A DNA stretch of 41,334 nucleotides from JBQTJN01 sp052387095 (lineage in GTDB: Bacteria; Pseudomonadota; Alphaproteobacteria; Micavibrionales; Micavibrionaceae), in NCBI GenBank assembly GCA_052387095.1, contig JBQTJN010000013.1:1-41334 (forward strand), read 5' to 3'. The notes under the pieces were generated by a model that saw only the letters and a program-made list of their open reading frames with translations, did not search any database and had not been told where the DNA came from. The translations under genes were made by a program, and so were the position numbers. Positions 22,577 to 30,740 of the stretch are shown here, one piece after another. Position 1 is the stretch's first letter; each line of letters opens with the position of its first letter.

Positions 22577-24761
22577 CGCCGAAACTCATGCCTGTCATCT
22601 GCTGCAGGCGCGCGTTGAGCTGTTCATTCAATTCTTCCTTGGCCTTCTTTAAATCATTGATCGCGATTTCCTGGTGCACGGCAGCGGTCGGTGCTTGTTT
22701 ATGTTTGAGATAGTCAACCGCTTCGCCCATTTCACGCGCGGCCTTGTCGAGTTTTGGCGGGTAATCCTTAAGCGTATTTTTGGCAGCCTCGTTCATTTTT
22801 TCCAGCGCGCCTTTCAGATCATGCTGCACGGCATGTTCCTGTGGTGCCGGTTTGCGCGCCTCGATCAGTTTTGTCTGATCGTAGAGTGTCTGTTGCGCCT
22901 CGATGAGTTGCTGGAGAATATTCAGGCCTTCGGCCATCATTTTTATATCTTCGGGCATTTCCCGGACCAGTGAAGGGTTTAGGAAATCCAGCATATTTCC
23001 CAGCTTTGAGAGCATCTGCTGCGCAGCGCGGCGGTTCCCGGCCTGCATATCGGCCTGCAACTGGTCCAGCATCCCCGCGATGGAACCAGGACTAAGGAGT
23101 TGCTTCATGAGTTCTTCCGGCACCTGCAGGATCTGTCCGCCCTGCGCCATTTTACCGGCAATGGCTTTCTGCAGTTCGATCAGATATTCATTCATGGCAT
23201 TGCGGAGATCATCCGTCAGGCGGGCGATCTCATCCTGACTTACATTCGGATCGGCGAGTGCTTTTTCCAGCGCGGCTTTTGCATCGCGCAAACTCATCTG
23301 GGCAACGGTGAGGTTGCCATCCTCGATACGCAGGGCGGTGCTCCAGAGAAGGCTGATTACGGATTGCAGAACTGCATCTGTCGGCGGGGACCAGAGCAGG
23401 CGCGATGATGCTGCGCGCAGGCTCATGAAAATCACGATATCATCCTTGAAATAATAAGGATGGGTCATCAGGGTCTCGATCTTACGCGCAGCCATCAGGG
23501 TGTCGGGATTTTTATTGCCGATCAGTTCCTTGCGGATGCGAATGATTTCCTGTGCGACCGGGTGGTTGAATGTACGTTCGGGCAAAGTAACGGTTTGCGG
23601 ATCAAGAATTGCTGTATGGCCCGCCGAATCCGTAACCTCGAACGTGATCTGGACAGGAAGGCCGGCCCATCCGTGCCATGTCAGATCATAGACCGGGTTG
23701 ATCTCCATTTTCTCGTTCGGAGGTGATGTGACGATGCGCAATTCCTCTATGGGCGATCCTCTCGGCGCCTCTGTCATGCTTACCCCGAGAGTCATACGCA
23801 TAGTGAGTGTGGAAATGCCGTAATCGTCATTGACGTCCAGTGAAAACCTGATGGCGCCGTCTTCGAGAATTTCGGCGGCTTCCGCCTTGGCGATCTGCGG
23901 CCCCAGATCCGGCACGAGCCGGTATTTCCAGGTGCCGCGGCGCAGGTAAAGTTGTTGCACGGTGAGCGCGTTACCATTGCTGATTTCTGCTTCGAGCGTG
24001 TAATTACCATCGCCGAATTTTTTAAAGCGGATAGTTTTATCGCCCATTTTAAGAACCGGCCGGCCGATACCGCCCTGCACGGAGGCTTTGATCATACTGC
24101 CGATGGGGATTTGCAGTTGTTCGCTATTTCTGGCCGGAGTTATTTGCGCGATGCCTGTATATTCCGGCGGCGTGATCCAGAGTTCAACATCACCTTTCAT
24201 ATTCTGACCGTCCAGCGAAGGCATTTGCAGTGCGGCGGATAGGCGGCTCCAGCGTGCATCACCCGCAATCAGCAAGCCCGAAAGAAAGAGCAGGCAGATC
24301 GCGGCGCGCAGGGCGTAGGGATCTTTCTGCACGATAAAAGCGCGCGGATGACCCGGGCGAACACGGGCGAGAAGATTGCGCAGCCTGTCCTGCACTTCCT
24401 GCCAGAGGAGCCTCGTCCCGCGTTTGTCCGGATTGGCGAGAGTGTCGCCGTAAACTGAGAGCGGTGTGTGGCTGTAGTGGTTTCTCTCCTCGATACGGCG
24501 GTCAATTTCACGTGCATCCGGCCAGCGGAAACGAAGCGCCCCCTTAATGAAGAAATACAAAACGCCGGCCCAGAAAATATAAAAGAAGGCGAGAGATCCG
24601 AAACTGCCGAACAGAAACGGGATTTGCAGGAGGAGCAGGGAGGCAATGAACAGAACCCATAATCCCAGCGGCCAGAAGCATGCGGACAGTTTTTCCAGCA
24701 ACAGCGAAAGGCGCGTCAGTGTTTTAGCCTGATCAAGTGGTTTGAAATTTTTCTCATGCAT
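22380..24761 (-). CDS. TIGR02302/DUF4175 family membrane protein
   Basis: The 793-residue protein has two adjacent N-terminal membrane spans (about 28-47 and 51-73), a third near 150-168, a long extracytoplasmic region with beta segments (MKGDVELWITPPEYTGI, LDVNDDYGISTLTM), then a long helical/coiled-coil region (about 500-720, rich in Gln/Glu/Lys with LDQLQADMQAGNRRAAQQML). The C-terminus EILRQRAGENRPEIELEYYRRLLKLF is a hallmark of the family. The function is unknown; members sit next to lysA in many Rhizobiales and Rhodospirillales. It follows lysA by 16 bases. Its last 197 bases overlap the convergent zinc-ribbon gene. Confidence 0.88.
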   Translation of the reverse strand: MHEKNFKPLDQAKTLTRLSLLLEKLSACFWPLGLWVLFIASLLLLQIPFLFGSFGSLAFFYIFWAGVLYFFIKGALRFRWPDAREIDRRIEERNHYSHTPLSVYGDTLANPDKRGTRLLWQEVQDRLRNLLARVRPGHPRAFIVQKDPYALRAAICLLFLSGLLIAGDARWSRLSAALQMPSLDGQNMKGDVELWITPPEYTGIAQITPARNSEQLQIPIGSMIKASVQGGIGRPVLKMGDKTIRFKKFGDGNYTLEAEISNGNALTVQQLYLRRGTWKYRLVPDLGPQIAKAEAAEILEDGAIRFSLDVNDDYGISTLTMRMTLGVSMTEAPRGSPIEELRIVTSPPNEKMEINPVYDLTWHGWAGLPVQITFEVTDSAGHTAILDPQTVTLPERTFNHPVAQEIIRIRKELIGNKNPDTLMAARKIETLMTHPYYFKDDIVIFMSLRAASSRLLWSPPTDAVLQSVISLLWSTALRIEDGNLTVAQMSLRDAKAALEKALADPNVSQDEIARLTDDLRNAMNEYLIELQKAIAGKMAQGGQILQVPEELMKQLLSPGSIAGMLDQLQADMQAGNRRAAQQMLSKLGNMLDFLNPSLVREMPEDIKMMAEGLNILQQLIEAQQTLYDQTKLIEARKPAPQEHAVQHDLKGALEKMNEAAKNTLKDYPPKLDKAAREMGEAVDYLKHKQAPTAAVHQEIAINDLKKAKEELNEQLNARLQQMTGMSFGANGMRFDPLGRPIGNGQGLPDSDVKIPDAAERREAQEILEILRQRAGENRPEIELEYYRRLLKLF

Positions 24762-24777
24762 CCCGAAGAGTATGCAT

Positions 24778-26067
24778 CTAGGTGAGGTTAAGATCTATAT
24801 CATTTGCGATGATTTGTTCAGGTGTTATGGGCTTTGAAATGAGATAAGGACGGTCTTTTATGACCAGAACCTGACCGCCCATGCCGCGCGTGTTGTATCC
24901 GGGCAGCCCCATTTCATAGCCATAGGCTCCTGCTGAGAGGTGAGCGAACATAGTGCCCGGCCTAACGCCTTCTGGGAGGAGAAAACCTTCGCCCCAGACG
25001 TCACTGCTTTCGCAAACTTGTCCCACTGCAATGACCTTTTTTGCTTCGGCATCACGATTTGTAATGGCCTCTATCTGATGTCTTGCGCCATACATTGCCG
25101 GGCGGACTAGATCCGTCATGCCTGTATCTAAAATTGAAAAAGTAAAATCTCCGGCTTCTTTGGGCCCCACAACTTGCGTTAAAAGAACACCTGAATTACC
25201 AACCAGAAAACGTCCCGGTTCCATGATGATTTCTGTGTCGAGCGGACGAATAAATTTATCGACCCATTGTGCGTATTGATCGAGGTCGAGCAGGGCATCT
25301 TCCTCCTTATACTGGATCGGGAAACCACCGCCGATATCGAGGCGCGATATATTGAATCTTTTTTCGCGCAGCTCGCTGACTAACCCTGGAATTTTTTCAA
25401 AAGCCTGCTCAAATTTTTCAACATGTGTAACCTGGGAGCCAATATGCATGGAAAGTCCAAGCGCCTCTACGTTTTGCATTTTTTCAGCCATTTCATAAGC
25501 TTCAAACACGTAATTTTTCAGGATGCCGAATTTATCAGTTACGCCGCCCGTGGATATTTTGGCGTAGGCACCCGCGCCTTCAATGGCTGGATTAAGACGG
25601 AAAACAACCGGAGCAATAACACCCAATTCTTCCGCGACCTTGTTAATGGTTTCGATTTCGAAAAGGGCTTCAATGTTAAACTGGTGTATGCCCCCTTTTA
25701 AGGCGTCCCGGATATAAAATTCTTCCTTGCCAACGCCGGTCACGACAATTTTATTCGGATCAAATCCGGCTGCGCGGCCGCGCAGTAGTTCGCCGTAGGA
25801 GCCAACTTCCAGACCGCTGCCTTTATTTTTTAAAATTCTCAGAATATTGATGTTGCTGTTGGCTTTACATGCGTAGCACAGCATCGGCTGATTATCTGAG
25901 GGTAAATTGCGCAGCATAGCGCCAGCGAGTAGGTCATATTGGCTTTCAATATGAGCCTGGGAATAGACGTAGGTGCGCGAACCGTATTTTCTAAAAATAT
26001 CGGCAAGGCGAACTTCCTCGATCCAGAGCTCGTTATATCTTTCACTAAAACCGACAATATTCATCAT
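24778..26067 (-). CDS. lysA: Diaminopimelate decarboxylase
   Basis: The 429-residue PLP enzyme decarboxylates meso-diaminopimelate to lysine. K68 in LCYACKANSN is the PLP lysine. GLEVGSYGELLRG, LSMHIGSQV, DIGGGFPIQY, EPGRFLVGNSG, and CESSDVWGEGF (with the catalytic-type cysteine) are the expected motifs. ATGATG makes two possible start codons; the first overlaps the LptM-like stop by 4 bases (ATGA). The base composition is a little more AT-rich than neighbours. It lies in the LptM-like-lysA-TIGR02302 operon. Confidence 0.95.
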   Translation of the reverse strand: MMNIVGFSERYNELWIEEVRLADIFRKYGSRTYVYSQAHIESQYDLLAGAMLRNLPSDNQPMLCYACKANSNINILRILKNKGSGLEVGSYGELLRGRAAGFDPNKIVVTGVGKEEFYIRDALKGGIHQFNIEALFEIETINKVAEELGVIAPVVFRLNPAIEGAGAYAKISTGGVTDKFGILKNYVFEAYEMAEKMQNVEALGLSMHIGSQVTHVEKFEQAFEKIPGLVSELREKRFNISRLDIGGGFPIQYKEEDALLDLDQYAQWVDKFIRPLDTEIIMEPGRFLVGNSGVLLTQVVGPKEAGDFTFSILDTGMTDLVRPAMYGARHQIEAITNRDAEAKKVIAVGQVCESSDVWGEGFLLPEGVRPGTMFAHLSAGAYGYEMGLPGYNTRGMGGQVLVIKDRPYLISKPITPEQIIANDIDLNLT

Positions 26068-26228
26068 GGCAGCGTCCTCAAGGCCTGGCCGGGATCGTTC
26101 CGAACATCCGGGTATGTATGGGGGAAGCCGTTGTTTTCCGCGCCTGAGGGGGGTTGCATGGCGCCAGGCTTGACGCCACAGGCGGCCAGGCAGATTAAAG
26201 CAGCGAAAATGCAGGTCTTTTTCAACAT
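26064..26228 (-). CDS. Small LptM-like lipoprotein
   Basis: The 54-residue frame has a lipoprotein signal MLKKTCIFAALICLAAC with lipobox LAAC (Cys at residue 17), followed by GVKPGAMQPP, which matches the C-G-x-K-G-x-x-x-P-P pattern of LptM (YifL-type), a lipoprotein that promotes assembly of the LPS translocon LptD. The remaining 27 residues are polar. It overlaps lysA by 4 bases, and small lipoproteins of this kind are typical neighbours of lysA/argH in Proteobacteria. The short length is normal for the family. The role in LPS transport is by family resemblance only. Confidence 0.78.
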   Translation of the reverse strand: MLKKTCIFAALICLAACGVKPGAMQPPSGAENNGFPHTYPDVRNDPGQALRTLP

Positions 26229-26313
26229 CGGCGAATCCTATTTAATTTTTATGAAAAAAACAATCAAAAAGCTTATTTTTGTGAGGCGTCATAAACTTAA
26301 CCTTAAATTCATG

Positions 26314-26319
26314 TATAAT
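26314..26319 (+). promoter_or_regulatory. Candidate -10 element for the pentapeptide gene
   Basis: A perfect TATAAT in the AT-rich 127-base region between the LptM-like gene and the pentapeptide-repeat gene, 36 bases before its start. No clear -35 box is found at the right distance. Nothing else is recognisable in this gap. Confidence 0.3.
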
Positions 26320-26355
26320 CATGTAGTCTTAATAATAAAATCATAAAAAATCAGT

Positions 26356-27672
26356 ATGCCCGTCGACGTTGAGGATAACACTGCCGAGAAAATGACCCAG
26401 GACCAGCTTGAGGCCATGGTCAATTTGCATGCGCGTTTCCTGGAAGGGCGCTTTGGCGGCCGCCGTGCGACCCTGAAAAACCTCGATCTGCGGGGGCTCT
26501 CTCTCAAAGGTAAGGATCTGCGCCAGGCATCTTTCGTCGGCTGCGTCATGGTCGGCATGAATTTGTCCGGCGCGAATTTCCAGGAAGCCTCGCTTTATGC
26601 GTGCGATCTCTCCAAGGCCAATCTTAATAAAGCAAAATTTGTTCGTGCCGATTTGCGCGGTGCGCGTATCGAAAACGCTGACCTTGTCGGTGCCGATTTT
26701 GAAAAGGCCGACCTGCGTGTCGGCGGCGTCATGACAGGTGACGACAGCAGCTATGATGCCGGGCAGCCGGTAAATTTCCGTGGTGCTAATTTGAGCGGGG
26801 CGAAGCTGACAGGCTCGCTGGCCGCGAATGCAGATTTCTCCGATGCAAGACTGGCGGGCGCCAATATCTCGGGTGCTGACATGCGCGGCGCGCAATTGCA
26901 GGGCGCTGATCTGTCCGATGCGGAAGTCGGCGGGGCTAAATTTACAGGCGCTAACCTGACATCCGCTATCCTTGTCGGGGTCGATCTCAGCAATATGGTG
27001 GAGTCGACGACGGAAATGACGGGCGCTGTTACGGATGCCAATATCGGGACGTCCGTCACCGCCATGGATGAGCCGCTGGCCAAGATGATCGAAACACACC
27101 GTTCCTGGGTTGAATCGGCGGGCCAGAGCGGCAAGCAGCTTGATTTAAGCAGCATCGACATGCGCGATCTCAAAACCCTCAAACTGGAGAAGCTTACCGC
27201 GATTAAAGCTATTGGCGCAAAATTTCTCGGCATGAATCTTTATAAAATCCAGCTGCAGAGCGCGAATCTTGATAAATCCGATTTCCGCAGTTGCGATATG
27301 CAGGAGGCTGACCTGCGTGGTTCCACGTTCAGAGAAGCCAATTTTTCGCACACCGATCTCAAGGGTGCGGATTGTTCGCCCTTGTTATTCGGAAGCGGCG
27401 CGGCGAAACATTTCAATGCCTCCAGTTTCGAAGGCGCTATTTTCCGTTATGCCAATCTATATGGCTCGAAATTCAAGGGTGCGTCGTTAAAGGGTGCTGA
27501 TTTTTCCTATGCCGATCTTACGCGCGCAGATTTCCGCGATGCGGACCTGACCGGGGCAACACTGGATGGGGCAACGATGAATGAGACGCAATTCGAAGGC
27601 GCGACGATGGATAAGGGCGCAAACCCGGTCTTTAAAATGTCGACAACCGCGCGCGAAGGCGACAGCGTTTAA
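26356..27672 (+). CDS. Pentapeptide-repeat protein
   Basis: The 438-residue protein contains two blocks of A(D/N)LxG-type pentapeptide repeats, about residues 40-215 and 285-420, separated by a ~65-residue linker with the HRSWVESAGQSGKQLDLSSIDMRDL segment that I know from other multi-block pentapeptide proteins. Each block should form a right-handed quadrilateral beta helix. There is no signal peptide or membrane span, so it is probably cytoplasmic. Function is unknown; DNA-mimic roles (gyrase protection) belong to shorter, acidic members and cannot be assumed. It ends 1 base before the stop of the convergent secreted-protein gene. Confidence 0.9.
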   Translation: MPVDVEDNTAEKMTQDQLEAMVNLHARFLEGRFGGRRATLKNLDLRGLSLKGKDLRQASFVGCVMVGMNLSGANFQEASLYACDLSKANLNKAKFVRADLRGARIENADLVGADFEKADLRVGGVMTGDDSSYDAGQPVNFRGANLSGAKLTGSLAANADFSDARLAGANISGADMRGAQLQGADLSDAEVGGAKFTGANLTSAILVGVDLSNMVESTTEMTGAVTDANIGTSVTAMDEPLAKMIETHRSWVESAGQSGKQLDLSSIDMRDLKTLKLEKLTAIKAIGAKFLGMNLYKIQLQSANLDKSDFRSCDMQEADLRGSTFREANFSHTDLKGADCSPLLFGSGAAKHFNASSFEGAIFRYANLYGSKFKGASLKGADFSYADLTRADFRDADLTGATLDGATMNETQFEGATMDKGANPVFKMSTTAREGDSV

Positions 27673-27673
27673 A

Positions 27674-28525
27674 TTATTTATTGGTTGGCGGGGACGGAGT
27701 CAGGGCGCTGTTTTGTTTCGGCGGAATTAAAATCACATAGCCACCGTTGCTGTTTCTTGTGAAATCAATAAGAGAACTTTCGTTTCTCTGCGCTCCGCCC
27801 AAGGCTGTGACGATGATGGATTCTATTCTGTTAGAATAGGCTTCGTCTGAAATACCCAAACCTGAACGGTCTTCCATCCCGTAGGCCAGATGAAACAATT
27901 CGTTCGCTATGACGCCTTCAAGCGAGACCGGGTATTTTCTACCGTCTGCGCCTGTGTATTGCGCTCCCTTAAGATAATCGGAGCCCATTTCGACCATAGC
28001 AGGGAATTTCGTTTTTCCAGGCATTTGGACGTTTAAAGTGTTGGCGCCGTTTTCAGCTTTTCCATCAAAGAGACGGTCATGCTGTCTGATCACGAATTTT
28101 TTTTGCGAGCTCATCATTCCCATTTTAATGAATGTGTCGCTGAGACCGGTTTCGTCATATAATTTTTTCGCAGTAGCTAGCCTTGCGAATATTTCTTCCT
28201 GAGGTGAGAAGTTTTTTCGAGTGATTTTGCTATGATCTTCCGGAGCTGCCTCATCATAAGGGAACGCATTACTTTCCAGCACATTCAGGAAGCGTTCAAC
28301 GCCCGTTTTTAATTCGGGATCCTGTATCTGCAGCTCAATCACATCTGTCCATGAAACTTTAATTGGCTCCGGTACGAGGCCCTTCAAGGCATCCGGATTA
28401 GGAGTGGGCCGTGTGACCACCGCTTTATTTCGGGGATTTTTATTGGTATCAGTGTTGCAAGCTGTCTCTGTCCCGACGACTAAGGCGAGAATAGTGCTTA
28501 AAGCCAGTGTTTTGATTAATTTCAT
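27674..28525 (-). CDS. Secreted protein with a degenerate zincin-like NELFH motif
   Basis: The 283-residue protein has a signal peptide (MKLIKTLALSTILALVVG, cleavage near 20-23; a Cys at 23 follows TETA, a poor lipobox). A charged/Pro-rich linker follows. The segment LEGVIANELFHLAYGMED resembles the HExxH helix of zinc peptidases, but the first histidine is Asn. The C-terminus is Pro-rich. A good AGGGG Shine-Dalgarno precedes the ATG. The gene is more AT-rich than its neighbours. I do not recognise the family; a degenerate peptidase fold is a guess. Confidence 0.65.
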   Translation of the reverse strand: MKLIKTLALSTILALVVGTETACNTDTNKNPRNKAVVTRPTPNPDALKGLVPEPIKVSWTDVIELQIQDPELKTGVERFLNVLESNAFPYDEAAPEDHSKITRKNFSPQEEIFARLATAKKLYDETGLSDTFIKMGMMSSQKKFVIRQHDRLFDGKAENGANTLNVQMPGKTKFPAMVEMGSDYLKGAQYTGADGRKYPVSLEGVIANELFHLAYGMEDRSGLGISDEAYSNRIESIIVTALGGAQRNESSLIDFTRNSNGGYVILIPPKQNSALTPSPPTNK

Positions 28526-28547
28526 GATTTACCCCTAATTTGTGATA

Positions 28548-28574
28548 ATTATAGAGACAATATCATATAGGTAA
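28548..28574 (-). promoter_or_regulatory. Weak promoter candidate for the secreted-protein gene
   Basis: On the minus strand, TATAAT (28553-28548) lies 15 bases after TTACCT (28574-28569) and about 23 bases upstream of the ATG. The spacing is shorter than usual, so only the -10 is convincing. Confidence 0.35.
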
Positions 28575-28587
28575 TAAATATGTAAAA

Positions 28588-29517
28588 TCAGATTTTTTGG
28601 GCCAGTTCAGGGATAATCTGGTTTAAATCCCCTACAAGCCCGTAATCAGCCACACCGAATATCGGCGCTTCCGGGTCCTTGTTGATCGCAACGATGATCT
28701 TTGAATCCTTCATGCCCGCCAGATGCTGAATGGCGCCGGAAATACCTACGGCAATATAAAGATCCGGTGCGACGACTTTTCCCGTCTGTCCGACCTGGTA
28801 ATCATTGGGCACAAAACCCGCATCGACAGCGGCGCGGGAGGCGCCGATGGCGGCGTTCAATTTTGTGGCGAGTTTATCAAGGATGACGAAATTTTCCTTG
28901 GAGCCGATACCGCGCCCGCCGGAAATGACGATGCGCGCGGCGGTGAGTTCGGGGCGTTCGGATTTGGACAATTCCTGGCTAAGGAAGGATGAAAGCCCCG
29001 CATCGCCCTTTGAGGCAACGGATTCGATTGATGCGGAACCGCCCTCGACTTGTGCCGGATCGAAGTTGGTACCGCGCACCGTCATAAGTTTGATTTTATC
29101 AGAAGACTGTACAGTCGCGATCGCATTACCGGCATAGACGGGGCGTTCGAACGTGTCGGCGCTTATAACTGCGGACACATCGGAAATCTGTTGTGTATCG
29201 AGCAGGGCGGCCACACGGGGTAGCAGGTTTTTGCCGAACGATGTAGAGGGCGCGAGCACATGGCTGTAATTTTTGGCAAGATCCACGAGCAGGGGGGAGA
29301 GATTTTCGGCTAACCCTTTTTCCAACTCCGGCGCATCGGCCTTAAGAACCTTGGCGACGCCGGTAATCTTAGAAACCTTGTCGGCGATGGCCTGGCAGTC
29401 AGAACCGGCTACCAAAACATGAATATCACCGCCCAGTTTAGCGGCAGCGCCAATGACATTAAGTGTTACAGGCTTCAGGTCTTTATTGTCGTGTTCGGCA
29501 ACGACGAGAACGGACAT
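28588..29517 (-). CDS. etfA: Electron transfer flavoprotein subunit alpha
   Basis: The 309-residue protein is the FAD-binding subunit of ETF, which passes electrons from acyl-CoA and other dehydrogenases to ETF-ubiquinone oxidoreductase. The C-terminal FAD domain shows RIVISGGRGIGSKENF, AIGASRAAVDAGFVPNDYQVGQTGKVVAPDLYIAVGISGAIQHLAGM and INKDPEAPIF. A strong GAAGGAA Shine-Dalgarno lies just upstream. It follows etfB but a 91-base palindromic repeat sits in the 116-base gap between them. Confidence 0.97.
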   Translation of the reverse strand: MSVLVVAEHDNKDLKPVTLNVIGAAAKLGGDIHVLVAGSDCQAIADKVSKITGVAKVLKADAPELEKGLAENLSPLLVDLAKNYSHVLAPSTSFGKNLLPRVAALLDTQQISDVSAVISADTFERPVYAGNAIATVQSSDKIKLMTVRGTNFDPAQVEGGSASIESVASKGDAGLSSFLSQELSKSERPELTAARIVISGGRGIGSKENFVILDKLATKLNAAIGASRAAVDAGFVPNDYQVGQTGKVVAPDLYIAVGISGAIQHLAGMKDSKIIVAINKDPEAPIFGVADYGLVGDLNQIIPELAQKI

Positions 29518-29531
29518 TATTCCTTCCTTTC

Positions 29532-29622
29532 GTCATTGCGAGCGAATGAAATGAGCGAAGCAATCCAGGAGTCGTTGATAATGGCTCTGGATTGCTTCGT
29601 CGCTGACGCTCCTCGCAATGAC
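29532..29622. repeat. Palindromic element, copy 2 (between etfB and etfA)
   Basis: The 91-base element has inverted ends GTCATTGCGAG (29532-29542) and CTCGCAATGAC (29612-29622), with inner complementary segments GCGAAGCAATCCAG and CTGGATTGCTTCGTCGC. Copies at 10893-10973 and 32207-32285 share ends and inner arms but differ in the loop. On the plus strand it is open in the frame SSLRAN...CFVADAPRND, the same peptide signature as the ubiG copy. It would fold into a hairpin in the etfBA mRNA. Confidence 0.9.
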
Positions 29623-29633
29623 GCTTAATGTTT

Positions 29634-30401
29634 TCATTGTATTACTTTTGCTTCATTCTTTAATTTATCAATGAGTTGATCGACGTTTTCGACCTTGATG
29701 CCGCCCTTGCGTTTCGGCGGCTCGCACACTTTCACCACTTTAAGACGCGGCGTAATGTCAACGCCGAGGCTGGCGGGCTCGATAATTTCAAGTTCTTTCT
29801 TCTTCGCCTTCATGATGTCGGGAAGCTTGGCGTAGCGAGGTTCATTAAGACGCAAGTCGGTCGTGATGATGGCGGGGAGTTTCAGGCTCAGCGTTTCGGT
29901 ACCGCCATCGACTTCGCGCGCGACGGCGGCGTTGCCGGCATCGATCGTCAGTTTGGATGCGAATGTGCCCTGCGGCCATCCGAGCAAAGCGGCGAGCATC
30001 TGGCCGGTCTGGTTTGAATCGTCATCGATGGATTGCTTGCCGAGGATAACCAGGTCCGGCTTTTCCTTATCGACAATCGCTTTAAGAATTTTTGCGACGG
30101 CGAGCGGTTCGACACCCCCGAGATCGGTTGGTGCATCGGTTTTAACGAGAATGCCGCGGTCGGCGCCGACGGCCATGGCGGTGCGCAATTGTTCCTGGGC
30201 CTTGTCTGGCCCGATGCTGAGGACAATGATTTCGCTTGCCTTGCCGGCCTCCTTGAGGCGCACGGCTTCCTCGACGGCGATTTCGCAGAACGGGTTGATC
30301 GACATCTTGACGTTGGCGAGATCGACGCCAGTCTGGTCGGTCTTGACGCGGATTTTGACGTTGAAATCGACAACGCGCTTGATGGGGACGAGGATTTTCA
30401 T
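29634..30401 (-). CDS. etfB: Electron transfer flavoprotein subunit beta
   Basis: The 255-residue protein begins MKILVPIKRVVDFNVKIRV and has the NPFCEIAVEEAVRLKE, GKQSIDDDSNQTGQMLAALLGWPQGTFAS and AIITTDLRLNEPRY segments of EtfB, the AMP-binding partner of EtfA. It is the upstream gene of the etfBA pair, and the HIG1-like gene lies 39 bases before it. Confidence 0.97.
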   Translation of the reverse strand: MKILVPIKRVVDFNVKIRVKTDQTGVDLANVKMSINPFCEIAVEEAVRLKEAGKASEIIVLSIGPDKAQEQLRTAMAVGADRGILVKTDAPTDLGGVEPLAVAKILKAIVDKEKPDLVILGKQSIDDDSNQTGQMLAALLGWPQGTFASKLTIDAGNAAVAREVDGGTETLSLKLPAIITTDLRLNEPRYAKLPDIMKAKKKELEIIEPASLGVDITPRLKVVKVCEPPKRKGGIKVENVDQLIDKLKNEAKVIQ

Positions 30402-30440
30402 GGGCGGGTACTCGCGTGAATCATATCTTACATGTTTACA

Positions 30441-30638
30441 CTATTTTTGCGAGACGAGGAACGCCAGCGCCAGCATGGCCAAGGCCGCGCCTTGCAGGTA
30501 AACGCGCGCCTGCATCAGCCTGTTGCCGTATTTGCGGTTGAAGTCGCCGCCTTTGACCATGGAAAGGATACCGGCGACCAACACTCCGAGAACGGCGGTT
30601 ATGGCGAGGAACATGAGGAAAATGAAGAAAGAGTTCAT
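30441..30638 (-). CDS. HIG1-type twin-transmembrane protein
   Basis: The 65-residue protein has two membrane spans (about 3-25 and 44-62) joined by a KGGDFNRKYGNRLMQARVYLQG loop, the signature of HIG1/twin-transmembrane proteins. Family members are linked to respiratory-complex assembly in mitochondria; bacterial function is unproven. An ATG at 30636-30638 is preferred over a TTG two codons upstream. It precedes etfB by 39 bases; this neighbour pair is common in Alphaproteobacteria and suggests a respiratory-chain link. Confidence 0.86.
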   Translation of the reverse strand: MNSFFIFLMFLAITAVLGVLVAGILSMVKGGDFNRKYGNRLMQARVYLQGAALAMLALAFLVSQK

Positions 30639-30657
30639 ATTCAAGACATTAGCTTTT

Positions 30658-30663
30658 TATAAT
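30658..30663 (+). promoter_or_regulatory. Candidate -10 element for hppD
   Basis: A TATAAT occurs in the divergent gap between the HIG1-like gene and hppD, 28 bases before the possible leader-peptide start at 30686. A good -35 box is not seen. Confidence 0.35.
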
Positions 30664-30685
30664 CAAATTACCAAAAGGAATTGAA

Positions 30686-30727
30686 ATGAGAAACAGAACT
30701 CTTTATGGTCTTTTACGAAACTCATAA
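30686..30727 (+). CDS. Possible 13-residue leader peptide upstream of hppD
   Basis: An AAGGA Shine-Dalgarno (30675-30679) lies six bases before an ATG that opens a 13-codon frame, MRNRTLYGLLRNS, ending at TAA 30725-30727. The hppD start at 30741 follows 13 bases later with its own GGAG. The frame is out of phase with hppD. Such an arrangement could be a translated uORF or an accident; there is only one Tyr codon, so a tyrosine attenuator is not obvious. Confidence 0.35.
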   Translation: MRNRTLYGLLRNS

Positions 30728-30740
30728 ATCGGAGCCTTAC

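Noticed and set aside
26356..27672. Pentapeptide protein as a quinolone-resistance (Qnr) gene
   Set aside because: It is about twice the usual length, has two blocks with a linker, and lacks the compact acidic DNA-mimic form, so gyrase protection is not supported.
29419..29628. 69-residue plus-strand frame across the etfA start and the repeat
   Set aside because: It has no ribosome-binding site of note and is explained by the translatable nature of the palindromic element plus antisense etfA.
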